18,008 bases of DNA from Fimenecus sp964527585 (GCA_964527585.1 CAZGPE010000031.1:1-18008), one strand, 5' to 3'; positions 6,283-14,240 are shown, counted from the first letter of the stretch. The notes: generated by a model not told the origin, from the letters alone. A program made the numbers and translations.

Positions 6283-8268
6283 TTATGACAAATCTGTCAT
6301 ATCAATATACTGATAACCGTTTTCGGCAATGTAGTCTTTTCTTCCCTGAAGATTGTCGCCCAAAAGCAAGTCGAATTTTTCCGCAACCGCTTCGGGATTA
6401 TAATCGGGTTCGACTTTAATCAATCGGCGTGTTTTCGGATTCATTGTCGTCATCCACATCATTTCGGGTTCGTTTTCACCGAGACCTTTAGAACGCTGAA
6501 CGGTATATTTTTTGTTTCCGATTTCCTCAAGAGCCTGTGCTTTTTCTTTTTCGGTATAGCAGAACCATGTTTCGTCTTTACAGTTTATTTCGTAAAGCGG
6601 AGATTCCGCAATAAATACTTTGCCTTCTTTTATAAGAGTCGGCATAAGTCTGTAAATCATAGTAAGAATAAGCGTTCTGATCTGGAATCCGTCAACATCG
6701 GCATCGGTACAAATTATAACTTTGCTCCAGCGAAGATTTTCCATACTGAAAAGCGAAAGATTTTTATTCGCTTTAGTGCTGACTTCGACTCCGCAACCGA
6801 GCACCTTAATTAAATCGGTTATGATTTCGGATTTGAAAATCTTGGGATATTCGGCTTTAAGACAATTCAAAATCTTACCTCTTACGGGCATTATCGCCTG
6901 AAACGCCGAATCTCTCGCCTGCTTACAAGCGCCGAGAGCAGAATCACCCTCAACGATAAAAATTTCTCTTTCGTTGACATCTTTCGAACGGCAGTCGACA
7001 AATTTCTCGATTCGGTCGGTCATACTGTTACTTGACTGAAGAGTCTTTTTAATATTAAGTCTTGTGCTTTCGGCTTTAATCCTCGAACGCATATTTATAA
7101 GCACCTGTTCGGCAATCTTATCCGCTTCTATTTTATTTTCGATAAAATAGACTTCAAGGCTATGCTTTAAGAATTCGGTCATAGCTTCCTGAATAAATTT
7201 ATTGGTTATCGCCTTTTTTATTTGGTTCTCATAAGAAGTTTGAGTCGAAAACGATGAAATTACGAGAACAAGGCAGTCCTCGACATCTTGGAATGTAATT
7301 TTGGCATCGGATTTAAGATATTTACCGTTAGATTTAAGGTATGAGTCGATTTGAGAAACAAATGCACTTTTAACCGCTTTTTCGGGTGCGCCGCCGTATT
7401 CGAGGAAACTTGAGTTATGATAGTATTCCTTAAACTGCACCTTATTCGAAAAGCACAAAGCCACATTCATTTTAACTTTATATTCGGGCATATCGGCTCT
7501 GTCTTTACCTTTTCGTTCGGCCTGCCAGAACTCAATCGAAGAAAATGCGTTTTCACCGACAATTTCCTTAACATAGTCGGTTATTCCGTTTTCGTAAATA
7601 TATTCGTATTTTTCAAATGTATTTCCCGTTATCTGATCCTTGAGTATGAAACGAACGCCCTCGTTTACAACGGACTGACGCTTAATTGTTTCCTGATAGT
7701 ATTCAAGAGGAATATCAATATCGGTGAATACTTTCAAGTCGGGCTTCCAGCGTATTCTCGTTCCCGTATCTTTTTTCGAATACGGTTCTTTCACAAGTTC
7801 ACCCACCGGCTCGCCGTGTTCGAAATTCATTTTATAACAAAAACCGTTTTTATGAATTTCCGCCTGCATATATTCGGATGCATACTGAGTCGCACAAAGG
7901 CCCAAACCGTTAAGTCCCAAAGAGTATTCGTAAGTTCCGCCGCTGTTGGTATTGTATTTACTTCCGGCATACATTTCGCAAAAAAGAAGTTCCCAGTTAT
8001 AGCGTTCTTCTTTTTCGTTATAGTCCATAGGCATACCTCTGCCGTGGTCAAGGACTTCAATCGAACCGTCAAGAAATCTCGTTACGGTGATCTCCTTGCC
8101 GTATCCCTCTCTCGCCTCGTCAATCGAGTTCGAAAGAATTTCAAATACCGCATGCTGACAGCCCTCGATTCCGTCGGAACCGAAAATAACCGCAGGTCTT
8201 AAACGAACCCTGTCGGCGCCTTTTAACTGAGATATACTTTCTTCCGTATATGCCGCTTTTTTTGCCAT
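6283..8268 (-). CDS. parE: Type II DNA topoisomerase subunit B, ParE-like (topoisomerase IV)
   Basis: ATPase and TOPRIM subunit that pairs with ParC. With the ATG at 8268 the product is 661 residues. The GHKL ATPase is at about 15-210: FEILSNSIDEA with E43 and N47, DHGRGMP (74-80), lid GLNGLG (118-123) and a QTK-loop equivalent Q349-I-K351. TOPRIM follows: EGDSA (440-444), PVRGK (461-465), TDADVDG (521-527), then QRSKGLGE. The N-terminus (VRLRPAVIFGSDGIEG) departs from the usual RPGMYIGS pattern, which marks a divergent clostridial clade. In-frame starts exist at 8280 (ATG) and 8304 (TTG). AAGG abuts the 8280 ATG directly, too close to serve it, whereas AAGGATGG is well placed for 8268. It has its own promoter and forms a two-gene operon with parC. 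Confidence 0.92.
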   Translation of the reverse strand: MAKKAAYTEESISQLKGADRVRLRPAVIFGSDGIEGCQHAVFEILSNSIDEAREGYGKEITVTRFLDGSIEVLDHGRGMPMDYNEKEERYNWELLFCEMYAGSKYNTNSGGTYEYSLGLNGLGLCATQYASEYMQAEIHKNGFCYKMNFEHGEPVGELVKEPYSKKDTGTRIRWKPDLKVFTDIDIPLEYYQETIKRQSVVNEGVRFILKDQITGNTFEKYEYIYENGITDYVKEIVGENAFSSIEFWQAERKGKDRADMPEYKVKMNVALCFSNKVQFKEYYHNSSFLEYGGAPEKAVKSAFVSQIDSYLKSNGKYLKSDAKITFQDVEDCLVLVISSFSTQTSYENQIKKAITNKFIQEAMTEFLKHSLEVYFIENKIEADKIAEQVLINMRSRIKAESTRLNIKKTLQSSNSMTDRIEKFVDCRSKDVNEREIFIVEGDSALGACKQARDSAFQAIMPVRGKILNCLKAEYPKIFKSEIITDLIKVLGCGVEVSTKANKNLSLFSMENLRWSKVIICTDADVDGFQIRTLILTMIYRLMPTLIKEGKVFIAESPLYEINCKDETWFCYTEKEKAQALEEIGNKKYTVQRSKGLGENEPEMMWMTTMNPKTRRLIKVEPDYNPEAVAEKFDLLLGDNLQGRKDYIAENGYQYIDMTDLS

Positions 8269-8294
8269 GTGTTCAGCCATCCTTAAATAAATAA

Positions 8295-8332
8295 TAAACC
8301 GCAATATATTTTACACTCTCGATTGCGGTTTA
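8295..8332. promoter_or_regulatory. 11-bp inverted repeat overlapping the parE promoter (putative operator)
   Basis: TAAACCGCAAT (8295-8305) and ATTGCGGTTTA (8322-8332) are perfect reverse complements separated by 16 nt. The dyad encloses the -10 box, and one arm touches the -35 box, so a protein bound here would block polymerase. As the left arm spans the predicted start point, the intact repeat is not fully in the RNA, which favours a DNA operator over an mRNA hairpin. It does not match the usual Firmicute LexA box. The binding protein is unknown. Confidence 0.5.
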
Positions 8333-8337
8333 GTCAA
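8308..8337 (-). promoter_or_regulatory. Sigma-A promoter of parE-parC
   Basis: On the minus strand TTGACT (8337-8332) and TAAAAT (8313-8308) are 18 bp apart, giving a start point near 8301 and a leader of about 33 nt to the 8268 start codon. It lies 41 nt past the stop of the upstream DUF1653 gene, so read-through from that unit is also possible. Confidence 0.7.
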
Positions 8338-8378
8338 GTTTTATTGAATATATGCGCCCTTTGAAAAGAGCGTTTTCG

Positions 8379-8597
8379 TTACTCCGAGATAAACTCAAAT
8401 CTCTTTACGGCATTTGCGTTTTCGTCATAAACCGTATCATTCCACATTGATAACGGACGAACCCAAATTTCGCCTTCGCCGTACAGCGCTTTATAAACGA
8501 CTTTTTCGCTTAAATCTTCACTGTCGGTCGCAATAAACAAAACCCGATATTCTTTCCCTTTATAATGACGGTATCTGCCGAGTTTAATTTTTTCCAC
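8379..8597 (-). CDS. DUF1653 domain protein
   Basis: Small protein of 72 residues that is almost entirely the DUF1653 domain: GRYRHYKGKEYRVLFIATDSEDLSEKVVYKALYGEGEIWVRPLSMWNDTV followed by a terminal RFE. The domain is widespread as a stand-alone small protein with no established biochemical role. The frame is open up to 8657, but that start would overlap the upstream gene by 74 nt. The GTG at 8597 was chosen because GGAG (8606-8609) lies 8 nt before it and it begins where the domain begins. It then overlaps the preceding DUF896 gene by 14 nt, suggesting translational coupling. No U-tract terminator follows, so transcription may continue into parE. Confidence 0.75.
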   Translation of the reverse strand: MEKIKLGRYRHYKGKEYRVLFIATDSEDLSEKVVYKALYGEGEIWVRPLSMWNDTVYDENANAVKRFEFISE

Positions 8598-8799
8598 TGT
8601 CTTTTCTCCGAACTTTTCTTTTGTTGCCCTCTTCATCAACAATATATGTGTTTTCAAGCTGTGCTACAAGATTCTTCTTAAACGCCGCAACATATTCACT
8701 TCTCAGGCGTGCCTGCTCCTGTTTTTCTTCGGGCGTAAGTCCCGTTTCTTTTTCTTTGTGTGCTAATTCGTTTATCCTTTTCAATCTCGGTGTTTCCAT
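8584..8799 (-). CDS. DUF896 family protein (YnzC-like)
   Basis: Small cytoplasmic protein of 71 residues with the DUF896 pattern RLKRINELAHKEKETGLTPEEKQEQARLRSEYVAAFKKNL, two helices separated by a short turn, then a basic C-terminus. B. subtilis YnzC has the same core; its exact role is not settled. The frame opens at 8820 (MSEVIKT...). I prefer the ATG at 8799: it gives the family N-terminal length and has AGAGGT at 8810-8815, while the predicted start point near 8828 would leave almost no leader for the 8820 start. It overlaps the DUF1653 gene downstream and is divergent from the cca gene. Confidence 0.8.
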   Translation of the reverse strand: METPRLKRINELAHKEKETGLTPEEKQEQARLRSEYVAAFKKNLVAQLENTYIVDEEGNKRKVRRKDSGKN

Positions 8800-8834
8800 T
8801 GTTTTTATTACCTCTGACATTATTTTTCCGTATT

Positions 8835-8863
8835 ATTTTACACTATTATCCGATTAAACACAA
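8835..8863 (-). promoter_or_regulatory. Promoter of the DUF896-DUF1653 unit
   Basis: On the minus strand TTGTGT (8863-8858) and TAAAAT (8840-8835) are 17 bp apart. The -10 is good and the -35 is moderate. It is back to back with the cca promoter that begins at 8884. Confidence 0.5.
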
Positions 8864-8883
8864 TACCCGTAAATCAGTATCGG

Positions 8884-8912
8884 TTTACAAGAAGGGAAAA
8901 ATATATTAAAAT
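8884..8912 (+). promoter_or_regulatory. Promoter of the cca-rluA operon
   Basis: TTTACA (8884-8889) and TAAAAT (8907-8912) are separated by 17 bp, with a predicted start near 8919 and a leader of about 44 nt. The sequence between the boxes is A-rich (GAAGGGAAAAATATAT). Confidence 0.6.
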
Positions 8913-8962
8913 ATATTAACAGCGGATTTATAAAACGCCAACATTGTTTTTACAGGTGAAAT

Positions 8963-10321
8963 ATGTATTTTTCTTTACCGGAAAAAGTTAATAAAATAAT
9001 CAAACTGTTAAAAGATAACGGTTTTGAAGCTTATGCCGTCGGCGGCTGTGTGCGTGATACCGTTATGGGAATTCCCGCAAACGATTTTGACATTACGACT
9101 TCCGCCCTGCCCGAAGAAACAAAAAAGGTCTTTTCGAATTACCGAATCATCGAAAACGGAATAAAACACGGCACCGTTACGGTTATAATCGACAAAGAGC
9201 CGTTTGAAATCACAACTTACCGAATCGACGGAGATTATCTCGATAACCGCCGTCCGAAAACCGTCAGTTTTTCCCGAAACCTGAAAGATGACCTTGCCCG
9301 CCGTGATTTTACGGTCAATACGCTTTGTTATAACGAAGATGACGGGCTGATAGATGTTTTCGGCGGTATAAACGACATAGAAAACAAGGTTATACGCTGT
9401 GTCGGAGATGCGAAAAAGCGTTTTCGTGAAGACGCCCTGAGAATTATGAGGGCGCTTAGATTTTCCGCCGTGTTGGGCTTTGAAATAGAAAAAGAGACGG
9501 CAGATGCAATCAAATCCGAAAAAGATTTACTGAAAAACATAGCAACCGAGCGGATCCGAGATGAATTCACAAAACTCGTTTGCGGAAAAAACGCACCGAA
9601 AATCATTGCGGAATATCACGAAGTTATAGAAATCTTTATTCCCGAAATTTCGGCACTTTTCGGCTGTAAACAAAACACCCCGTACCACATTTACGATGTT
9701 GCGGAACATACGCTTTGCGCTCTCGGATTTATCGAAAACAGCGAAAAACTCAAACTTGCGATGTTTTTTCATGACATAGCAAAGCCGATTTGCAAAAAAA
9801 CGGATGAAAATTCGGTTGACCATTTCAAAGGACACGCCTTAATCGGTGAAAAACTGACCTTTGATATTCTCAAACGGATGCGGTACGACAATAAAACCGT
9901 TAACACGGTTTCCCGTCTTGTCGCTATTCATTCCGACCGCTGTCCCGTAACCAAACAGCAAGCCAAACTTATGCTTTGCGAAATCGGTGTTGAAAATTAC
10001 AGCGCTTTTATCAAAATTCGCCGTGCGGACTGCCTTGCCAAAGCAAACCCTCACTCGCACGATATTAAACTTGAAAATATGCAAATTTTCCTTGAAGAAA
10101 TACTGAAAAACGAAGAATGTTTTTCTCTTAAAGATTTGAAAATCAACGGAAACATCTTAAAAAAACTCGGCGTCAAAGAAGGCAAAAACATACAGGAAAT
10201 TTTACAAAAACTTCTTTATAAAGTTATAAACGAAGAATGTGAAAATTCACAAAAATCTCTTGTAGCATCGGCAGAAGAAATAATTAAAGGAACGGAAAAT
10301 GGGGAGAAAAATAACATATAA
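8963..10321 (+). CDS. cca: CCA tRNA nucleotidyltransferase with HD domain
   Basis: Adds or repairs the 3'-CCA end of tRNAs using CTP and ATP without a nucleic-acid template. The 452 residues show the class II poly(A)-polymerase/CCA head: GGCVRD (27-32), the metal-binding D41-F-D43, RRDFTVN (113-119), the EDALRIMRALRF segment (156-167) that includes the base-selecting region, and ERIRDEF (196-202). An HD-type domain follows, with YHIYDVAEHT (241-250) and the H270-D271 pair. Whether this is a full CCA enzyme or an A-adding or CC-adding enzyme, as occurs in some bacteria, cannot be told from these motifs. The start at 8963 has AGGTGA at 8954-8959. It overlaps the next gene by 23 nt, so both are made from one mRNA. 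Confidence 0.92.
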   Translation: MYFSLPEKVNKIIKLLKDNGFEAYAVGGCVRDTVMGIPANDFDITTSALPEETKKVFSNYRIIENGIKHGTVTVIIDKEPFEITTYRIDGDYLDNRRPKTVSFSRNLKDDLARRDFTVNTLCYNEDDGLIDVFGGINDIENKVIRCVGDAKKRFREDALRIMRALRFSAVLGFEIEKETADAIKSEKDLLKNIATERIRDEFTKLVCGKNAPKIIAEYHEVIEIFIPEISALFGCKQNTPYHIYDVAEHTLCALGFIENSEKLKLAMFFHDIAKPICKKTDENSVDHFKGHALIGEKLTFDILKRMRYDNKTVNTVSRLVAIHSDRCPVTKQQAKLMLCEIGVENYSAFIKIRRADCLAKANPHSHDIKLENMQIFLEEILKNEECFSLKDLKINGNILKKLGVKEGKNIQEILQKLLYKVINEECENSQKSLVASAEEIIKGTENGEKNNI

Positions 10322-11162
10322 AATCGAACAAAACGATGACGGTAAAAAAGTAATCGAACTGCTCAAAAGGTACGGCTATTCGCACCGCCTTACCACAAAA
10401 TTAAAACAATCACCCGACGGGTTAATGCTCAATTCACAGCATATACGGACAATCGACCGTGTAAAATCGGGAGACACACTCGAAATAAATATGCCGCCGG
10501 ATAACTCCGAAAGCGTTTCGATACCCGTTGAAATGCCCTTGGACATTTTATATGAAGATGATGACATAATGGTAATTAACAAACCGGCTATGCTTGCCGT
10601 CCACGAAAGTCATAATCACCTTGCCGACACATTATCAAACGCCGTCGCTTTTCACTTGAAAAAAGAAAATAAACCGTCGGTTTTCCGTGCGGTAGGCAGA
10701 CTTGACAAAGGCACTTCGGGACTTATGGTATGTGCCTTAAACCGATACAGCGCTTCGAAACTTTCGGGCAAAATTTATAAAGAATATCTTGCAATCGCTT
10801 CGGGAGTTTTTCATGGGGAAGGCACAATCGACGCTCCTATCTTCCGCCCCGATCCGATAATCACCGTAAGAACAGTTGACCCGAGAGGCGAAAAAGCGGT
10901 TACTCATTGGAAGGCGATTAAAACAGACGGAGAAAACACGCTTTTGAGAATTCATCTCGAAACAGGAAGAACTCATCAGATAAGAGTTCACTTTTCACAT
11001 CTTTCCGCAGCTCTTGTCGGAGACACAATGTACGGAAAACCCGATGAACGAATCTCACATCAGGCTCTGCATTGTTGCTACTGTAAATTTACCCATCCCG
11101 TAACAAACGAAATTCTCGAATTCGAAAAAGATATGCCGCAAGAAATGAAAAACATAATATAA
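10299..11162 (+). CDS. RluA-family pseudouridine synthase
   Basis: Converts specific uridines to pseudouridine in rRNA or tRNA. The 287 residues comprise an S4-like RNA-binding N-terminus (about 15-65) and the RluA catalytic domain, with the entry motif ILYEDDDIMVINKPAML, the catalytic Asp136 in GRLDKGTSGLMV, then YKEYLAIASG and LETGRTHQIRVHFSHL. The length is normal for an RluD/YlyB/YhcT-like enzyme, but the target site cannot be assigned from sequence. The start at 10299 follows AAAGGAA (10286-10292) inside the end of cca, with a 23-nt overlap that points to translational coupling. The two products share the theme of RNA maturation. Confidence 0.92.
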   Translation: MGRKITYKIEQNDDGKKVIELLKRYGYSHRLTTKLKQSPDGLMLNSQHIRTIDRVKSGDTLEINMPPDNSESVSIPVEMPLDILYEDDDIMVINKPAMLAVHESHNHLADTLSNAVAFHLKKENKPSVFRAVGRLDKGTSGLMVCALNRYSASKLSGKIYKEYLAIASGVFHGEGTIDAPIFRPDPIITVRTVDPRGEKAVTHWKAIKTDGENTLLRIHLETGRTHQIRVHFSHLSAALVGDTMYGKPDERISHQALHCCYCKFTHPVTNEILEFEKDMPQEMKNII

Positions 11163-11166
11163 AACA

Positions 11167-11192
11167 AAGCCTGCACCCGAAGGTGCAGGCTT
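11167..11192. terminator. Bidirectional hairpin terminator between rluA-type gene and the surface-protein gene
   Basis: Perfect 11-bp stem AAGCCTGCACC (11167-11177) and GGTGCAGGCTT (11182-11192) with a 4-nt loop. On the minus strand the loop is C(UUCG)G, a hyperstable tetraloop, followed by TTTGTTTTA. On the plus strand it is followed by TTAATTTATTTGTTT. It lies exactly between the convergent stops at 11162 and 11217. Confidence 0.85.
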
Positions 11193-11216
11193 AATTTATT
11201 TGTTTAAGGAGAGTTT

Positions 11217-13307
11217 TTAATTTGTTCTTTTTCTCTTTGTGTTTGTGATAACGGCAAGTGCACACACACCGCTTACAAGCATCATTACAAGATAAAGAGA
11301 AACATCACTGTTTCCGCCCGTCTTGGGAATATCGACATTCGAATTCGATCCGTTGTTATTATCAATCGGTGTTACGGGTTTATCTTTGTAAGTTACGCTT
11401 ACCGTTACATCGGTTGCGGGCTGAACAAACAAATATGTTCCGTCGCTGTTTTGCGTTACCGCAACGGCATTTCCGGCGGCATCGAGAACGCTTACTTTAT
11501 CAACCTCTTTGTTTTCGTCCGGCTGTGCGGTTATTGTTACTTTTTTACCGCAAACAGTTGAGGTCTTGTCAACCGAAGTATTTCCGCCTTGAGTTTGCGT
11601 TACATTTATAAACAACTCATCTTTCCAAGTTCCGTAAACCGTTATATCTTCCGTAACTTTCGAATTGAAATCGTATTCGTTTCCGGCAGTACAGTCGGAA
11701 TCGGTATACCAACCGTCAATCAAAAATCCGGTTTTCTTATGAGCATTCAAATACTCCGAAAAATCGTCAACCCCCAACACCGAGCAATAAACCTCGTTTA
11801 ACGACTTGCCTGCGGGAACGGGAATTGCGAGTGTTGCACTCAAGCCTTTAACTCTGACAGTGTATGTCAAGGGAGCGATTTCGACTTCGGTTGCGGAATT
11901 TCCTTCCGAATTCAATACCGTAGTTTTATCGGTATCAAATGAACAGTCTTCGGGTTTAACGAAAGTCAGGTTATCGCTTACCGTTATTTCGTTTTCGGCA
12001 TAAACCGCTATACCGTTCGGAGCCTTAAGTACAACTTTTGTCGCAAGGAAATTTCGGCTGATATTCTTCTCATCGACTTTTATTTCATCACAGGTAATAT
12101 TGATTTTTCCGTCGACACAATCGTCGCTGTGAGTATCGCTCCTTGAACGCAACGCATAGTTTACGGTTTTTTCACCGCCTATACTTTCGCCTGCAACCGC
12201 TTCAACATAACCGGCTTTTATATAAATATCTCCCGCTAAAACATTCACCGCAGTATTATAAGCTTTTTTTACAGATTCGCTTTTTCCTGTTTTTGCATAG
12301 ACAACCGACGAATAGCCGTCAACGATAAAATTGCCGATTTCAATATCAATCGCATTTGAAGTTGAATTAAGATCGGATTTAACATCCGAACTTTCGGCAT
12401 AAACGGTTCCGTTGTTTATTTCTAAATCGCCTTCTGTTATGGCAATTCCTATGCTGAAGGGATAATTCCCGATTGCTTTTGAGCCGGTTGCGTCAAGTTT
12501 TCCGTTTTCGGTAACTTTAACCGAACCGTTATAACAACAAACACCGTAACTGGCAACGATTGCCTCCTCGGTGGTTATTTCTCCGGAATCGGATAAGTTG
12601 CCTGCTTCACCGCCCGTAGCGGTAACCGTTGCGTTTTCGATTACGAAATCGCCTTGACTGACATAAATTCCCGTAGATTCATGATTGAAACCGGGTTTTA
12701 CTTTTGCGCCTACACTTTCAATTACAGCACCGTCTTTTACTTCCATACCTCTATAAGCGCCGATTCCGAACGAAGTTTCGATTAAGTTTTCACGAATATT
12801 TGATGAATCGGCAGGTTTAACCGTGAGTTTCGCCTTGCTTACGGTTAAATGTTCTGTAGTTATTCCGTAACTCTCGTGGGTTGGAAAACCGCCTGAGCAC
12901 ATTAAAATTTCCAATTCGCCGCTTCCCGAAACAGACAAATCTCCGTCGGTATAAATACCGGTAGTGCGTGTCGTTCTATCCGTAGTAATTGTACTTTTTC
13001 CGACAAGATTTATATTCAACGACCCGTCGGTTACTATTATATGCGAAGATTCGCCCGAACCTAAAGATTTCGATACGGTAAGGTTAGCGTTATTAAGAGT
13101 GAGAGTATTTGTCTCTTCATCGTAGGATACCGTGCCGTCAGAAAGAACATCGGATGCGTTCTCATGCGTTACTTTAACGGCATTGACATAAATATAGTCC
13201 TCTTCACGCCCCGTTGACGGCAGCGCAAACGCATACATCGGAATCGCTGTCAGTATCAAAACCGCACAGAGTAAAATTCCGAAAAATTTTTTGTGAATCT
13301 TTTTCAT
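11217..13307 (-). CDS. Secreted cell-wall-anchored surface protein with beta-helix-like repeats
   Basis: Exported 696-residue protein of unknown function. Residues 1-28 form a signal peptide (basic MKKIHKK, hydrophobic core, cleavage probable after YAFA). Residues about 40-470 are Asn/Thr/Val-rich imperfect repeats of about 20-50 residues (LTLNNANLTV, LEINNGTVYAESSD, IYIKAGYVEAVAGES), as expected of a right-handed beta-helix. Near 527-566 is an InlB B-repeat-like unit (GFLIDGWYTDSDCTAGNEYDF...VYGTW), then another beta-rich module. The C-terminus is a sortase signal: IPKTG at 660-664, hydrophobic segment, KRKR tail. The start at 13307 has AAGGAG at 13315-13320. It is 88 nt downstream of the TetR-type gene. 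An adhesin or carbohydrate-binding role is possible but not shown. Confidence 0.8.
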   Translation of the reverse strand: MKKIHKKFFGILLCAVLILTAIPMYAFALPSTGREEDYIYVNAVKVTHENASDVLSDGTVSYDEETNTLTLNNANLTVSKSLGSGESSHIIVTDGSLNINLVGKSTITTDRTTRTTGIYTDGDLSVSGSGELEILMCSGGFPTHESYGITTEHLTVSKAKLTVKPADSSNIRENLIETSFGIGAYRGMEVKDGAVIESVGAKVKPGFNHESTGIYVSQGDFVIENATVTATGGEAGNLSDSGEITTEEAIVASYGVCCYNGSVKVTENGKLDATGSKAIGNYPFSIGIAITEGDLEINNGTVYAESSDVKSDLNSTSNAIDIEIGNFIVDGYSSVVYAKTGKSESVKKAYNTAVNVLAGDIYIKAGYVEAVAGESIGGEKTVNYALRSRSDTHSDDCVDGKINITCDEIKVDEKNISRNFLATKVVLKAPNGIAVYAENEITVSDNLTFVKPEDCSFDTDKTTVLNSEGNSATEVEIAPLTYTVRVKGLSATLAIPVPAGKSLNEVYCSVLGVDDFSEYLNAHKKTGFLIDGWYTDSDCTAGNEYDFNSKVTEDITVYGTWKDELFINVTQTQGGNTSVDKTSTVCGKKVTITAQPDENKEVDKVSVLDAAGNAVAVTQNSDGTYLFVQPATDVTVSVTYKDKPVTPIDNNNGSNSNVDIPKTGGNSDVSLYLVMMLVSGVCALAVITNTKRKRTN

Positions 13308-13324
13308 AAAAATTCTCCTTTTTC

Positions 13325-13347
13325 AAATTTATATTTCAAATAAATTT
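13325..13347. promoter_or_regulatory. AT-rich inverted repeat in the leader of the surface-protein gene
   Basis: AAATTTAT (13325-13332), a 7-nt spacer and ATAAATTT (13340-13347) form a perfect 8-bp dyad just upstream of the ribosome binding site. I do not see a convincing promoter between the TetR gene and this gene, so they may share a transcript. The site could be an operator, or merely reflect base composition. Confidence 0.25.
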
Positions 13348-13395
13348 TAACCGCTTATATATAGATAGAAATGTTCGCTTAATCCGACCAATAAA

Positions 13396-14097
13396 TTAAC
13401 TTTGATCGCTGTTTTCTTGTATCAAACGATGTTTCAAAGCAGTGAGCATCGACTCGAGAGTCTTTTGAGCAACGCTTTGGAAATCGAACTGTTTAACGAA
13501 CTCAATTGCCTGAGAAATTTTCTCCTGCGGCACATCGTAAACCTTGAAAGTCGTTTCCAAAAAGCGTCTCGTTTTTCGCTCCATCGTAAAATACATATCA
13601 CAAGGTCTTGTCATAAAACTTCGCATTATTCCGCCCGATGCGATTTCAAGTTCGTAAAAATCCTTCGTTTCGAGATCGGGAAGATGATTACCGAATATTT
13701 TTTCGAGTTTATCGGTAATGTTATGCTGAATTATATCCGAAGTTTTCGCAAGCGAATATGACGCTGAGTACAAATCACGGATGTTTTCGTTAAGTTCCGC
13801 AATATGCAGTTGCAGAGTCGTTTCGACCGCATAATATAAAATCGGATCGTCGGTTAAACCGTCAACCATTTTCTTTGCCGTTTCAAACTGACTTTCCAAC
13901 ACGAAAGCCACCAGCGTGCAAAGTATTTCCTCTTTCGTTCCGAGCGTTCTGTTAAGCAGAGCGATATTCGTTCCCGCCGCCGAAGCGATTTCACGGGTTG
14001 TCGTTGCGGTGAAGCCTTTTTTTACAAAAAGTTCCGCAGCGCAGTATATCAATTCCTGCTTTTTGCCGAAATTTTCAACTGTTTCTTTCTTACCCAT
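13396..14097 (-). CDS. TetR/AcrR-family transcriptional regulator
   Basis: DNA-binding repressor type protein of 233 residues. The helix-turn-helix is at about 12-60: ELIYCAAELFVKKGFTATTTREIASAAGTN, then LGTKEEIL in place of the usual YHFGSKEEL. The C-terminal two thirds form an all-helical ligand and dimerisation domain with no close match that I recognise, so the inducer is unknown. The start at 14097 follows GGATGG at a short distance. The gene is divergent from the fucosidase operon and the 200 bp between them holds three short dyads with GTAT/ATAC or TGATA/TATCA arms, so it probably regulates itself and that operon. The surface-protein gene lies 88 nt downstream on the same strand and may be in the same unit. 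Confidence 0.85.
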   Translation of the reverse strand: MGKKETVENFGKKQELIYCAAELFVKKGFTATTTREIASAAGTNIALLNRTLGTKEEILCTLVAFVLESQFETAKKMVDGLTDDPILYYAVETTLQLHIAELNENIRDLYSASYSLAKTSDIIQHNITDKLEKIFGNHLPDLETKDFYELEIASGGIMRSFMTRPCDMYFTMERKTRRFLETTFKVYDVPQEKISQAIEFVKQFDFQSVAQKTLESMLTALKHRLIQENSDQS

Positions 14098-14132
14098 TTT
14101 CCATCCGTTTCTTAAAAATCAAATCGTAATTC

Positions 14133-14166
14133 GTATCGTGATACATAATTTGATACAAGTTTATCA
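14133..14166. promoter_or_regulatory. Pair of operator-like dyads upstream of the TetR-type gene
   Basis: Two dyads are seen: GTATCGTGATAC (14133-14144; arms GTATC/GATAC, 2-nt centre) and TGATACAAGTTTATCA (14151-14166; arms TGATA/TATCA, 6-nt centre). Their centres are 20 bp apart, about two helical turns, and both contain GATA-type half sites. A weak minus-strand promoter (TTGCAA, 17 bp, TAAACT; about 14160-14188) overlaps the second dyad. The arrangement is typical of TetR autoregulation; the assignment is inference. Confidence 0.5.
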
Positions 14167-14240
14167 TACGCTGTGCCGAATTGCAATAGTTTTCTCAATG
14201 TTTTTGTTAAAAAAACGCTTTGAATAAAGCAAAAAACTGA

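Noticed and set aside
7213..7250. Apparent loss of the catalytic lysine in the ParE QTK loop, since SSFSTQTSYE reads QTS
   Set aside because: A better alignment places the QTK equivalent seven residues later, at YENQIKKAITN, so Lys351 is the conserved lysine.
7417..8202. 261-residue ORF on the plus strand
   Set aside because: It lies wholly opposite the ATPase domain of parE, has no ribosome binding site that I can see, and its translation is a shadow of the conserved gene.
8355..8372. Hairpin after the DUF1653 gene as a terminator
   Set aside because: The 7-bp stem is present, but on the minus strand it is followed by CATATATTC with no U-tract.
14217..14230. Short hairpin GCTTT-GAAT-AAAGC with a T-run on the minus strand, upstream of the TetR-type gene
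   Set aside because: The stem is only 5 bp and no minus-strand transcript is expected to enter there; it is more likely a composition effect.
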